This document shows positions 31,763 through 39,425 of a stretch of DNA of 46,640 bases, one piece after another. The stretch is from positions 1-46,640 of IMG/VR virus record IMGVR_UViG_3300027976_000060; one strand, written 5' to 3'. The stretch comes from a virus. Position numbers and translations under genes: made by a program. Under the pieces are notes generated by a model that saw only the letters and a list, made by a program, of their open reading frames with translations, ran no database searches and was not told the origin of the DNA. Every line of letters begins with the position of its first letter. Within the stretch, counting starts at the first letter, position 1.

Positions 31763-32689
31763 TCAATTAACAATTCTTGTTAAGCTGTGTAACTCGGCCA
31801 TTGATATTTTTCGAATAGAACCATTTGGTAATTTTATTGTCACAAGCGCATCGCCTGTAACACATCCAATCTCTCGGCGGAATCGATCAGTGCCCAATTG
31901 GGCTTCCATACTCTTGCCCCAGGCTGCATCACGGTCTGGGTGTTCTTCCCAAAAACTACGGAATGCCTTGAATCCATTTATACCCAGTGGAGTGGGGTTG
32001 CCGTATTCATCTTCGCACTTTAACGCACTTTTCCATAACAATGCAAACTGATCTTCGTCTGAGTTTGGTGTACTTGTGATAATGGCCTTACCGCCAGTTG
32101 CCAACGTAGGGCTGATAGCAGTCCAGAACTCTTTGGCAATGGTAGGACGAACAAATGCAAATTCGTCAGCGTACAGCAACGATATACTCATACCTCGACC
32201 GGTTGTTTCTGTTGTGGTGGCCGATACAATGCGTGATCCGTTTTCAAAGTCTATACTGCCTTTGTTATAACTGGTAACACCTGCACGAATATGGTCTGGA
32301 CATAGTTCGTATGCAAAGCGAATGCGTTGCATAATTTCCTGGGCACCTGTGTATTTGTGTGCAGCAATAAGAATAGTACTATCAGGCACAAACATTGCAT
32401 ACCATAACAAGTAACCTGCAGCTGATGTTGACTTGCCTGTTTGCCGAGGCATCATTGATATGCTGAAACGATAATTGTGATAAACATCAACCAATCGTTC
32501 TTGATACTCAAAAGCATGATACAACATTTTTCCTTGTGTAGGATGCTGTATGTTGAAAAAGTTATCTAGAAAGTAAGCAGGACCCGTGACTGGATCAGCA
32601 CAGTCCATAAATTCTGTTATTTCATGTTCTGTGAATGCTTGCCGCTTGTGCGGTGCTTTGATCAGTACGCCTTCTAAACTTTTAGTCAT
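31763..32689 (-). CDS. 17: Terminase large subunit, N-terminal ATPase part, followed by a short N-intein
   Basis: 308 residues: 275 of extein and 33 of intein. The packaging ATPase is complete: Q-like FEYQERLVD, Walker A MMPRQTGKST (79-88), Walker B LLYADE (171-176), and coupling motif ITSTPNSDEDQ (from 205). The extein ends RFRREIG just before the intein Cys1. Its start overlaps the SGNH gene stop (TAATG). The stop is 16 bases upstream of the C-terminal gene's ATG, so both halves come from one message and no endonuclease gene lies between them. Confidence 0.93.
   Translation of the reverse strand: MTKSLEGVLIKAPHKRQAFTEHEITEFMDCADPVTGPAYFLDNFFNIQHPTQGKMLYHAFEYQERLVDVYHNYRFSISMMPRQTGKSTSAAGYLLWYAMFVPDSTILIAAHKYTGAQEIMQRIRFAYELCPDHIRAGVTSYNKGSIDFENGSRIVSATTTETTGRGMSISLLYADEFAFVRPTIAKEFWTAISPTLATGGKAIITSTPNSDEDQFALLWKSALKCEDEYGNPTPLGINGFKAFRSFWEEHPDRDAAWGKSMEAQLGTDRFRREIGCVTGDALVTIKLPNGSIRKISMAELHSLTRIVN
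31766..31864 (-). mobile_element. Atypically split intein, N fragment (TerL)
   Basis: 33 residues starting CVTGDALVTIKLPNGSIRKI (block A) and ending HSLTRIVN. The split lies right after block A, before block B, which is the atypical S1-like position of AceL-TerL. The first residues CVxGDxxV agree with that intein. Confidence 0.93.
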
Positions 32690-33432
32690 TATAATATATT
32701 CATAGTTGTCAACTGTTTAAAAAAGTTTTCACTGACTAGGTTGTGAGTTTGCGACCCTGGGTGTTGTAAATCTCTTGCCTTGTCACCGCGCTGGGTGTTT
32801 ATAAATTTGTCTACATCAATTACAATGATAGGGATATTGAGTTGTTGACATATATACCGTATAGCAAATTCGTTTCTCTGTTGGTCAAAAATACTGTTGG
32901 CGTCTGCGTACCACCAATCTTTAAATTGCGCATGGATAGCAGGACGGAATGCATGCCCGGGCATCAGCATAATACTTGTGTTGTGTTGATCTATTATTTC
33001 AAATCGTTCTTTAAAAGTTTGTTGTAGAATTACAAACTTTGGTTTGACTATAGGCAACCAATAATGAGCTATTCTAAACATGAGACCATTTGATGCGCCA
33101 AGAACAGCAAGATTGTCAACTGGAATTGATAATTTTTTTGCCAGGAGTACTGGCCATAAGTCATCAACAGGCAGTCCTATTCCTGAAGTAAAACTGCAAC
33201 CAAGCACAGCAAATCCTGGCTTGTTAGCGGTATCAATTTTCCTAGATCTAAATCCGTAAGAATTAAAACTGTATTCTATATTGCGACCAATCCATCCGGC
33301 TTTGTCTAATAACTCGTATTGCTGAGTATTTTTTAAATTTTTCTGAAATTCTTCTTCACTGTCAGTGCTACACCAATTCAATGTTGTGTTGGCATATTGC
33401 AGTTGCAAGTGGCTTGGTGCATTTTCAAACAT
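32689..33432 (-). CDS. SGNH/GDSL-like hydrolase family protein
   Basis: 247 residues from ATG 33432; a longer frame into the radical-SAM gene is rejected. The nucleophile block is FAVLGCSFTSGIGL (GCS in place of GDS). Then DNLAVLGASNGLM (block II-like) and a C-terminal ARDLQHPGSQTHNLV give the Asp-x-x-His pair of block V. All three catalytic positions thus appear present. It shares this family with the 6736 gene but is much diverged. It sits between a radical-SAM gene and the terminase gene and overlaps both, so it is late-expressed; the substrate (acyl or acetyl groups on glycan or protein) is unknown. Confidence 0.7.
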   Translation of the reverse strand: MFENAPSHLQLQYANTTLNWCSTDSEEEFQKNLKNTQQYELLDKAGWIGRNIEYSFNSYGFRSRKIDTANKPGFAVLGCSFTSGIGLPVDDLWPVLLAKKLSIPVDNLAVLGASNGLMFRIAHYWLPIVKPKFVILQQTFKERFEIIDQHNTSIMLMPGHAFRPAIHAQFKDWWYADANSIFDQQRNEFAIRYICQQLNIPIIVIDVDKFINTQRGDKARDLQHPGSQTHNLVSENFFKQLTTMNIL

Positions 33433-34561
33433 GTGCAAACTCTGGCCATAGTTTAGAAAATTCACCAAGTTTGTCAGGGTGAAATGTTGTTTCAATATCT
33501 TGAATATGCTGTTTAAATTGTTCTGGGATATTATCACTTGCGTGTGTAACTGCACGATATTTGTCAAGTGCTTGGTCAAAGAATTGTTTTTCTGCAGGTG
33601 TTGCGATATTCAATGCATAAAACTTTTCTATTTCTGCAGCAGCAAGAGCAGCAACGTCCGGACCATGCAGAAATGGGTCTAAGTATTCAGGTTGAAATAA
33701 ATTTTGCCACAACACCGATGTACCGGTTGTTTCTGCAAACTCCCGCAATTCACAAATTCTTGTAGCATTGTATATGTTGTACACAGCATGTATTCCGCCC
33801 CATTGTCCTTGTGTCAACATCAAATTTTTAATAATTGCAAGATTGTGTTTGATCTTGTCCCATGCGGCACCGTAACGCACATATTCAAGTCGATCACCTA
33901 CGTTGTCAAAGCTCATACTCCAACCAACTTTGTTTCGTGTTGCTAATTTTTGAAATATTTTATTGTTTTCGAGATCAACTGACAGGTTGGTAATCAATGT
34001 CACAATTGAATCTTTTGGTATCACGTCTAAAAGTCTATTGTTTTCCGGCAACATCAGCGGTTCGCCGCCTACCAGTGCTACTTCATGTATATGGTCATGA
34101 TGTTGCGCAATAAAGTCGCATACTTGATCGTAGTAAGGTCTAGCACCTGACTTGACTGGTATACCTTTGATAGCAGCCCACTTGGAACTGCAAAAATCTC
34201 CGCAATAGTTGCAACTGAGATTGCAAGTGGTGTTCCACCGTACATCCACAATGACCGGGTAATGATACTGATCGCCTGCTGCGGCATAGTCAAAATTGGG
34301 GTTTACATTGTTATGCCATGCACGTTCCGAATTGGCACCAAACCGTTCAGCTTTGACACAGTTGCTACAGTACTCGTGTGGCCGGCCTTGGGATAAATCT
34401 TGACGGATTTCTGCCATCAACTTGCTGTTGAGTATTTGTTCAATACTTTGCGAGTTCAAGTTGCCCAGCATATTGGGATTGCCAGCACAGCACGTTTTAA
34501 CATCGCCACGTGGGTTGATATGTAAGCCACGCCAAGGAGCAGCACAAAAGAAATTATCCAT
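33425..34561 (-). CDS. Radical SAM protein with twitch/SPASM-type cysteines
   Basis: 378 residues. An N-terminal cysteine block FFCAAPWRGLHINPRGDVKT followed by a CC pair resembles the auxiliary cluster region of SPASM/twitch domains. A further CSNC occurs at about residue 75. The radical SAM site is NTTCNLSCNYCGDFC (CxxxCxxC) near residue 120, followed by the GGEPL motif and ITNLSVDL. Such enzymes modify peptides or small molecules through a deoxyadenosyl radical. The same architecture recurs in uncultured T4-like phages, but the product is not known. It is the first gene of the unit leading into the SGNH and terminase genes. Confidence 0.85.
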   Translation of the reverse strand: MDNFFCAAPWRGLHINPRGDVKTCCAGNPNMLGNLNSQSIEQILNSKLMAEIRQDLSQGRPHEYCSNCVKAERFGANSERAWHNNVNPNFDYAAAGDQYHYPVIVDVRWNTTCNLSCNYCGDFCSSKWAAIKGIPVKSGARPYYDQVCDFIAQHHDHIHEVALVGGEPLMLPENNRLLDVIPKDSIVTLITNLSVDLENNKIFQKLATRNKVGWSMSFDNVGDRLEYVRYGAAWDKIKHNLAIIKNLMLTQGQWGGIHAVYNIYNATRICELREFAETTGTSVLWQNLFQPEYLDPFLHGPDVAALAAAEIEKFYALNIATPAEKQFFDQALDKYRAVTHASDNIPEQFKQHIQDIETTFHPDKLGEFSKLWPEFAHV

Positions 34562-34566
34562 ACACT

Positions 34567-34574
34567 AATTTATG
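34567..34574 (-). promoter_or_regulatory. Possible promoter before the radical SAM gene
   Basis: CATAAATT differs from the late box in its last base and lies five bases before the ATG at 34561. A TTGACA 18 bases upstream (34596-34591) could make this a weak sigma-70 promoter instead. Confidence 0.35.
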
Positions 34575-34592
34575 CCAAAAACAGCAGTGGTG

Positions 34593-35009
34593 TCAATAAA
34601 GGTTTATAGCGTTGTGAACAACATTGCGTGTCCAGGTAGACACTTCTACAAAGTGGTTGCTAAGATTTTGAAACAGTTCTTTGTTCAAGTCTGCAGCAGC
34701 TCTGCTATAACATGCTATGCCAATAGTGTGATAATAAATTAAATTTACACCTTTGCGAACTGCGTATTCCGGAAATACTCCAGATATAAACAAACACTCG
34801 TCTGCTAATTCTTTTGCACGTTGACTGCTGTTTATTTGTAGGTAGTTTTCTGTAAAGCTGGGATCAGGATGCCACTGAGTTTTACGCATGTGGGCTGCCA
34901 GCATCATTATTGTGTATTGGGACAACAGTAACGGTATCTCGTACCCGGTTCTTTTTTCTGCCTCAGTGGCCAAGTTTCTAAATATCTCTACATAGTGGTC
35001 GTCTATCAT
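34593..35009 (-). CDS. Small helical protein of unknown function
   Basis: 138 residues, unrecognised. It is helical and aromatic-rich with an ADECLFISGVFPEYAVRKG segment followed by LIYYHTIGIACYSRAAADL. I recall a similar FxxGxFPE...YY...G...AY pattern in small uncharacterised bacterial proteins, but I cannot confirm it here. No signal peptide. A late box CATAAATA precedes the ATG by five bases. It lies between the nuclease and radical-SAM genes in the late region. Confidence 0.68.
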   Translation of the reverse strand: MIDDHYVEIFRNLATEAEKRTGYEIPLLLSQYTIMMLAAHMRKTQWHPDPSFTENYLQINSSQRAKELADECLFISGVFPEYAVRKGVNLIYYHTIGIACYSRAAADLNKELFQNLSNHFVEVSTWTRNVVHNAINLY

Positions 35010-35014
35010 AAAGA

Positions 35015-35022
35015 TATTTATG
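35015..35022 (-). promoter_or_regulatory. Late-type promoter box CATAAATA
   Basis: Minus-strand octamer followed by TCTTT and the ATG at 35009, identical in layout to the box at 13207-13214. Expected +1 is the A of the start codon. Confidence 0.55.
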
Positions 35023-35028
35023 GTTTGT

Positions 35029-35468
35029 TTATTTTACAACGCCTTCTTTAAGAAGTCTGGCTCTGTTGGCCATATGCGCCTGTTGCACGTCTGCTTTTGC
35101 TTGACCGTGATATAAAACTGCGTGGCCTTTGTTGACCAATACAGCACAACTGATTTCCAACTGTCGGTAGTTGCATCATATACATCAAAGTCCCCCAAGA
35201 TACGACCAAACTTGCCTTTCATATCTTCGCCACTTTTGTCTATTTGTGTTTTGAGTGTGCAAGTTTTTCCCAGCAGTGATTTGAGTCTTGCTTTTGCAGC
35301 CAGCCCAAATTTCTTTTCGACATTGTCTCTTGTTCTTGATTCAGGAGTATCAATGCCGTTGATTCTTACTCGTTCGTTGCTTAGTATTATGTCAAACCCT
35401 AGATTGATATCTACATCAACTGCGTCGCCGTCGACAATTTTTATTATGCGTGCTCTATATTCGTACAC
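35029..35468 (-). pseudogene. Thermonuclease (SNase-like), frameshifted near the C-terminus
   Basis: The first about 110 residues are a good staphylococcal nuclease-type fold: IKIVDGDAVDVDI, RVRINGIDTPESR with the catalytic aspartate and arginine, GLAAKARLKSL, and KFGRILGDFDV. After TDSWK the reported frame changes into ATQFYITVKQKQ, which is unlike the family. In the neighbouring frame the expected end appears: LVNKGHAVLYHGQAKADV and then HMANRARLLKEGVV, stopping at 35029. One missing base, plausibly in the AAA of TGGAAATC, would restore a 146-residue enzyme. It may be a sequencing or assembly error or a real mutation. Without repair the ORF stops at 35034 after 144 residues. Confidence 0.75.
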
Positions 35469-35477
35469 ATCAGCCCC

Positions 35478-35878
35478 TTAGTCGTCGAATACGTCGTCGT
35501 TGCCTAGTTCTTGCACAGCAGCAGTTGGAATTCCAGACAGTTGTTTAATTCTGTTTACAATGTCATCGAGCACTTGTGCTGTAGCTGCTTGTTGTTGGTC
35601 TTCGTCGTCCTGAGCAGTTGGTGAACCGTCGTCGTACACATTTTCTACACTGACTGCTTTTTTCAACAGTTCTTGTTTCATTTGCAATGGTGGCAGGAAT
35701 TGGTCAGCAGGTGCTTTGTCGTTGCCGGATGCAGTGGTACCGTTTGGACTAACAGCATTTAATTGTGCTGGATTTTGTATCGACGGATCCGGGCGGCCAG
35801 CATCAGTGTCACTGAGTCCATCAATTGTATATGTCTGAAACTTTCATGCATTGTGCCTTGTCTAATGTACCAAGGCAT
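35478..35878 (-). pseudogene. Small phage protein with KQLSG tail, frameshifted
   Basis: The ATG at 35878 starts MPWYIRQGTMHE; after about 12 codons this frame is lost, while the adjacent frame continues QTYTIDGLSDTDAGRPDPSI and runs through QFLPPLQMKQELLKKAV to the stop at 35478. A single missing base in the AAA at 35842-35844 joins them into a 133-residue protein. The C-terminus has DDIVNRIKQLSGI, the motif shared with the 707-residue protein, and acidic stretches. Its function is unknown. The location just after the nuclease gene and a late box CTAAATA upstream suggest a virion or assembly protein. Confidence 0.6.
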
Positions 35879-35895
35879 TGTACTGCCCCATATTA

Positions 35896-35903
35896 TATTT
35901 AGT
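35896..35903 (-). promoter_or_regulatory. Late-type promoter box ACTAAATA
   Basis: Minus-strand octamer 17 bases before the ATG at 35878. It overlaps the flanking gene's end at 35904. GGGGC in the leader may act as ribosome site. Confidence 0.5.
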
Positions 35904-36278
35904 TTATCTAGGATAGCCTTTGAATGCTTTGACCGGGCTTTGCTTGTTTGTGCTTTCTAATTCTTCTGAATCCATGTCGCCATGATTTAGGTCTGTGCTG
36001 TCTGCTCCAACTGCACGATATGCCATTTTTAACATTTCGTGTTCTTCTGCAGAATACGGCGCTGCCATTGCTGAAGTACCAATCCAGCTTTCGCTGTCAA
36101 GGACAGGCATGGTTTTTCCATCTGTTTGCGCCACTGCCATCATCACACGATTGAGTGCATAAGCGGTATTTCCCTTGCTACCGTTTCTGAACGTGTGTAG
36201 GCCGCGAGTGGATTGTTGGCGACGATTGCCCAACTTGCCAGTGGCGTTTTTTTCAGTTATGAACTCTTTAGATCTCAT
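35904..36278 (-). CDS. Conserved-looking phage protein beginning MRSKEFI
   Basis: 124 residues. The start MRSKEFITE is of the MRxxEFI type seen on many small T4-like phage proteins. A segment AYALNRVMMAVAQTDG and MPVLDSESWIGTSA follow, then an acidic helix (AEEHEMLKMAYRAVG). No known family or enzyme motif. It is in the late region between two virion-type genes, so a structural or assembly role is possible. No ribosome site is obvious upstream. Confidence 0.62.
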   Translation of the reverse strand: MRSKEFITEKNATGKLGNRRQQSTRGLHTFRNGSKGNTAYALNRVMMAVAQTDGKTMPVLDSESWIGTSAMAAPYSAEEHEMLKMAYRAVGADSTDLNHGDMDSEELESTNKQSPVKAFKGYPR

Positions 36279-36287
36279 AAAATGTTA

Positions 36288-36593
36288 TTACGGGGCAACG
36301 TAACTTGGACCTGTTGAAATACCAGCTTGAGCAGAACTTTGTGTTCCTAATGCCACAGCAGTGACATTGGTACCAACAATAGTAAGTTTATTTCCTACAC
36401 CAACATATGTTTGTACACTACTGCCGTTTGGAACAGACACTGCCGCAGCATACAAGTTACCAGTGACGTTGGCAGTATTGCCAATTTCTGTTATACCAAT
36501 TTGAAATGTAACATCAGCACTGTTAGCAGAAATTTCTGCTTTGTCAGAAGTCCATAATACATTGCCTGCTGTGGTGATTACTTGAATTGCCAT
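36288..36593 (-). CDS. Small beta-rich protein, virion type
   Basis: 101 residues made mostly of short polar strands (AIQVITTAGNVLWTSDKAE, NLYAAAVSVPNGSSVQTY) with very little charge. Such composition is common in small capsid decoration or tail proteins. AAAGGA precedes the ATG. It is one of four late genes in a row whose products I cannot name; no T4 counterpart is recognised. Confidence 0.62.
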   Translation of the reverse strand: MAIQVITTAGNVLWTSDKAEISANSADVTFQIGITEIGNTANVTGNLYAAAVSVPNGSSVQTYVGVGNKLTIVGTNVTAVALGTQSSAQAGISTGPSYVAP

Positions 36594-36605
36594 TTTCTTT
36601 TCCTT

Positions 36606-38276
36606 TTACTTTGTAAAGTTTTTGTACAAGTCAAACAAACTGCGCTCGAGTTTTACACTTTCTTCCATACTAACTTGTCTACGCAATTGACTTGCAATAA
36701 CAGGTGTTGTTGTTTGTCCAGTTGACTTGGGCTTGTTTAAACCGCCGGAATATTGTAGTGCGTTATTGCTTGTTTCTTGGTTGGTAGGCCAGTTTGGGCT
36801 GTTCTCTTCAACCATGTCGCAACCACAAGCGCTTTCGCCACACGTTGAGCATGACTCTGGTTCTGACGTAGGTGCACTGTTGCCCATACCTGCATTGCGT
36901 AACAATTCTACTAGAGTGATAGCATCTTCATCTTCGGCAGTGACTGTAACAGTTTTGCGATCCTGGCCGTTGTCATCAGTTGTCATGTTGATTGTGACAT
37001 TCATGCCTTCAGTGATCAAGCCTTCAAGTTGTGCATCCAAGTTTTCGTAAACACTGCCACCAAAGTTGATGCCGCCTTTGGCTTTTTTAGGCTTTTCTTC
37101 GCTTTCGTTGCTTTCGTCATGCTCTACATCTTTGGCAACTTTTTTACCGGCTTTTTCTGCTTTGTCGTCTTCGGCATCGCGCTTCTTGCCGCGGATACCG
37201 TCTTTGTCTTTTTCATCATACTCAATATCTTTGGTAACTTTTTTGCCGTCTTTCTCGGCCTTGTTGTCACGCTTGACATCTTTCTTTTCGTCTAGTTCTT
37301 TTTTACCGGACTTGATGTAATCACGGGCTGTGTCTAGATAGTCAACTGCCTTGGTAATCTTAGCTTGTACCCATTCTGGCAAGTTTTCATCAGAATCCAA
37401 AATACTGCGCAACTCTTCGGCTGCATCTTTGGCTTGTGTTAAATCTTGCTTGGCCATTCCGGCTTCGTCATCATACTCGGCATCATACTCGTCGTTTTCA
37501 CGAGTCATCAACTTGCTCTTGCCCGATGGGCCTTTGGCTCCAATTTTTACACCAGTGCCTTTGGGACGTCCGCGACCGCGCTTTTCACCGTCGCTGCTGT
37601 CGTTGTCGTCAGTACCAACACTCATGCCATCTGGATTGACACGACGTGTGGCTCTGATGCCTGTTGCAGTCTTTTCAATATCGTGCTTATGACCAGTATG
37701 CCTGTCGCCTGTTTTCATTTTGCTCATGTCGGCCATGCGTTTTTTAACATCTTTTTGCATGTCGTCAAAACCTTCTTCAACATCATCGTGTTCAATTTCA
37801 CGGATCTTGCCAATGGCACTTTTCATAGCATCGGCAGCAACATCGCCCAACATCTCGTCGACTTCTTTCTTTGCGCCGGCAATTTTGTCAGCAAAAGTAA
37901 TTTTGTCTTTGGGTTCCGCCAATGCAGCAAAACTTTTGTCAGCAGCAGACATACCGTGTTCTTCTTTTACAGGATATTGTTTGCCGCCCACTGTGATTTT
38001 TTCGCCGGGTTGTACACCATCAGCCTTGGCTTTGGCAACTGCTCCACTGAACGCATTGCCTTCTTCAACTGAATCATCGTACTTGTTGTACTTGTTGCGG
38101 ATTGAATCCAATGGCTTACCTTCGCGGCCAGCCGTGGCCAGGGCTTCCATGCCGTCTTTGCCGTATTTTTCAAAGCCTTTTTCAGCACGGCTCATGTCAC
38201 GCTCGGTCAGCTGTGACGTATCTGCTTTACCAGCAATTGCTGCTAGTGTTTTGTTTAGGTTGTAAAAAAAGCTCAT
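36606..38276 (-). CDS. Basic/acidic low-complexity phage protein with AT-hook and cysteine cluster
   Basis: 556 residues, not assigned. The N-terminal YNLNKTLAAIAGKADTSQL, an RGRGRPKGTG AT-hook-like motif near residue 240, and two imperfect copies of a KAEKxGKKVxKDxEYDE unit near 340-395 are visible. A SCSTCGESACGCDMV cysteine cluster lies near 490, followed by a C-terminal ESVKLERSLFDLYKNF. NLPEWVQAKITKAVDYLDTA is a motif often seen in T4-like virion proteins. It probably binds DNA or the capsid interior. AAGGA lies before the ATG. The size and disorder suggest a packaged internal or decoration protein. Confidence 0.65.
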   Translation of the reverse strand: MSFFYNLNKTLAAIAGKADTSQLTERDMSRAEKGFEKYGKDGMEALATAGREGKPLDSIRNKYNKYDDSVEEGNAFSGAVAKAKADGVQPGEKITVGGKQYPVKEEHGMSAADKSFAALAEPKDKITFADKIAGAKKEVDEMLGDVAADAMKSAIGKIREIEHDDVEEGFDDMQKDVKKRMADMSKMKTGDRHTGHKHDIEKTATGIRATRRVNPDGMSVGTDDNDSSDGEKRGRGRPKGTGVKIGAKGPSGKSKLMTRENDEYDAEYDDEAGMAKQDLTQAKDAAEELRSILDSDENLPEWVQAKITKAVDYLDTARDYIKSGKKELDEKKDVKRDNKAEKDGKKVTKDIEYDEKDKDGIRGKKRDAEDDKAEKAGKKVAKDVEHDESNESEEKPKKAKGGINFGGSVYENLDAQLEGLITEGMNVTINMTTDDNGQDRKTVTVTAEDEDAITLVELLRNAGMGNSAPTSEPESCSTCGESACGCDMVEENSPNWPTNQETSNNALQYSGGLNKPKSTGQTTTPVIASQLRRQVSMEESVKLERSLFDLYKNFTK

Positions 38277-38280
38277 TGTA

Positions 38281-38886
38281 TTATCCTTTTGGGTTGTAAC
38301 CAGTTGCTGGCTTTGCTGGACGTTTAACGTTTGTCATAGGACTGTTGTTGCCCATTGGTAAACTGTTTGTAGTGACAGCAGGAGGTGTTTTACCACCGGC
38401 CACTGTGAATGCACTACGGTACGTGTTTTTTAACACTGCGTGATCTTCTGGTGCGGCTGCATAATCGTTATACAAAGCCTTTTGTTCAGCATCAGGAGCA
38501 GGGTAAGGAGATGTCAACAAGTCCTTGTTTTGTTCTTCAATGTCAGTAGCAAGTTTGTCGTTGCTGTTTTCATACGGCACAGTCAACATACGCACACGAT
38601 TTGGATCAAGACCCAACAACTGTGCTATTTGCTGAATTTGTGGTTCAATAGCAGGATAACGAAACTCTACGTCCATGTGTGTGCAACTTTCGTTGTCAAA
38701 CGCTGGAAAGTCTGCTAGCTTGGCCATTACAGGCGTGGTTTTTGGTGTAGAAATTTTGACAACGTCAAACTGTTGAAGTTTTTCTTCAAGCGCCTTAACA
38801 AAGTCTTTGGGAGTATCGCCAGCAATTTTAATGCGGTAGTTGTATACTCTTTCGTTTTCTAACAAATATTCTCTGAAGTGTTTCAT
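38281..38886 (-). CDS. Conserved T4-like late-region protein of unknown function
   Basis: 201 residues. The N-terminal REYLLENERVYNYRIKIAGD, then VVKISTPKTTPVMAKLADF and HMDVEFRYPAIEPQIQQIAQL, look like a small folded domain conserved in T4-like phages of aquatic bacteria. The C-terminal third is proline- and asparagine-rich (MGNNSPMTNVKRPAKPATGY). The gene follows gp16 with AGGG before its ATG and a late box CATAAATA overlapping the gp16 stop. A capsid or packaging-related role is likely from position only. Confidence 0.65.
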   Translation of the reverse strand: MKHFREYLLENERVYNYRIKIAGDTPKDFVKALEEKLQQFDVVKISTPKTTPVMAKLADFPAFDNESCTHMDVEFRYPAIEPQIQQIAQLLGLDPNRVRMLTVPYENSNDKLATDIEEQNKDLLTSPYPAPDAEQKALYNDYAAAPEDHAVLKNTYRSAFTVAGGKTPPAVTTNSLPMGNNSPMTNVKRPAKPATGYNPKG

Positions 38887-38903
38887 AATTAATCCCTGTA
38901 CGA

Positions 38904-38911
38904 TATTTATG
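38904..38911 (-). promoter_or_regulatory. Late-type promoter box CATAAATA
   Basis: Minus-strand octamer overlapping the gp16 stop codon. A leader of about 12 bases contains AGGG, so this one is not leaderless. Confidence 0.5.
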
Positions 38912-39425
38912 CTTGTTTATTCTTTTGATCTCTTGTGCCAATGAGGCGTTCAAGTAGATCATTGCGGCTCAGTACTTGCCCTTCGGCAGTCTCAATAGTT
39001 TCAGTGTCATCTTCGTTTTTACCACTGAGTTTTTCTTTGTCAAGATCCAGTTTGGCTTTTTGCAACTGCAACTGAATCATTTTTAACTTCTTGTTCATCT
39101 TGGCAGTTTTTGCAGTGAGCGCATGTCCAAGCATAGCGCCTGCTACTGCAAATATTTCACTGGCATAGCGACTATCAACCTGCATGCCAAGATCAGATAA
39201 GTCATTAAAACTGTCTTTAGCCATTGTTGCTAATTCATCCAACTCTTCGTCTGATTTATATAAATCCTGGATGCCTGGCAATGCAGCGTCAATTTTATCA
39301 ATAGTATTATCTATATCAATTAACGCTGTTTTGGTTTCATCTAATGTGAGTTTACTATAAGTGTCAATAGTTTCATCATTGTCACTTGATGGCAAATCAA
39401 ATAATTCTTCTAACTTCCTAGTAAT
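38907..39425 (-). CDS. 16: Terminase small subunit, gp16-like, with apparent ATT start
   Basis: 172 residues if started at ATT 39425. The family pattern is clear: KLEELFDLPSSD, a coiled DNTIDKIDAALPGIQDL, SDEELDELATMAKDSF, LGMQVDSRYASEIFAVAG and LGHALTAKTAKMNKKLKM, which match T4-like gp16. It recognises packaging DNA and regulates the gp17 motor. The start is odd. AAGGAG lies exactly seven bases before ATT-ACT-AGG-AAG, where other phages would have ATG. No ATG or GTG occurs between the HNH stop and the first conserved residues. The only other initiator is TTG at 39482, inside the endonuclease gene. Confidence 0.87.
   Translation of the reverse strand: MTRKLEELFDLPSSDNDETIDTYSKLTLDETKTALIDIDNTIDKIDAALPGIQDLYKSDEELDELATMAKDSFNDLSDLGMQVDSRYASEIFAVAGAMLGHALTAKTAKMNKKLKMIQLQLQKAKLDLDKEKLSGKNEDDTETIETAEGQVLSRNDLLERLIGTRDQKNKQA

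Noticed and set aside
37446-38265. Two long plus-strand frames (208 and 181 codons) across the 556-residue gene
   Set aside because: They mirror a low-complexity Lys/Asp/Glu coding strand, giving Phe/Ser-rich nonsense; no start signals are present.
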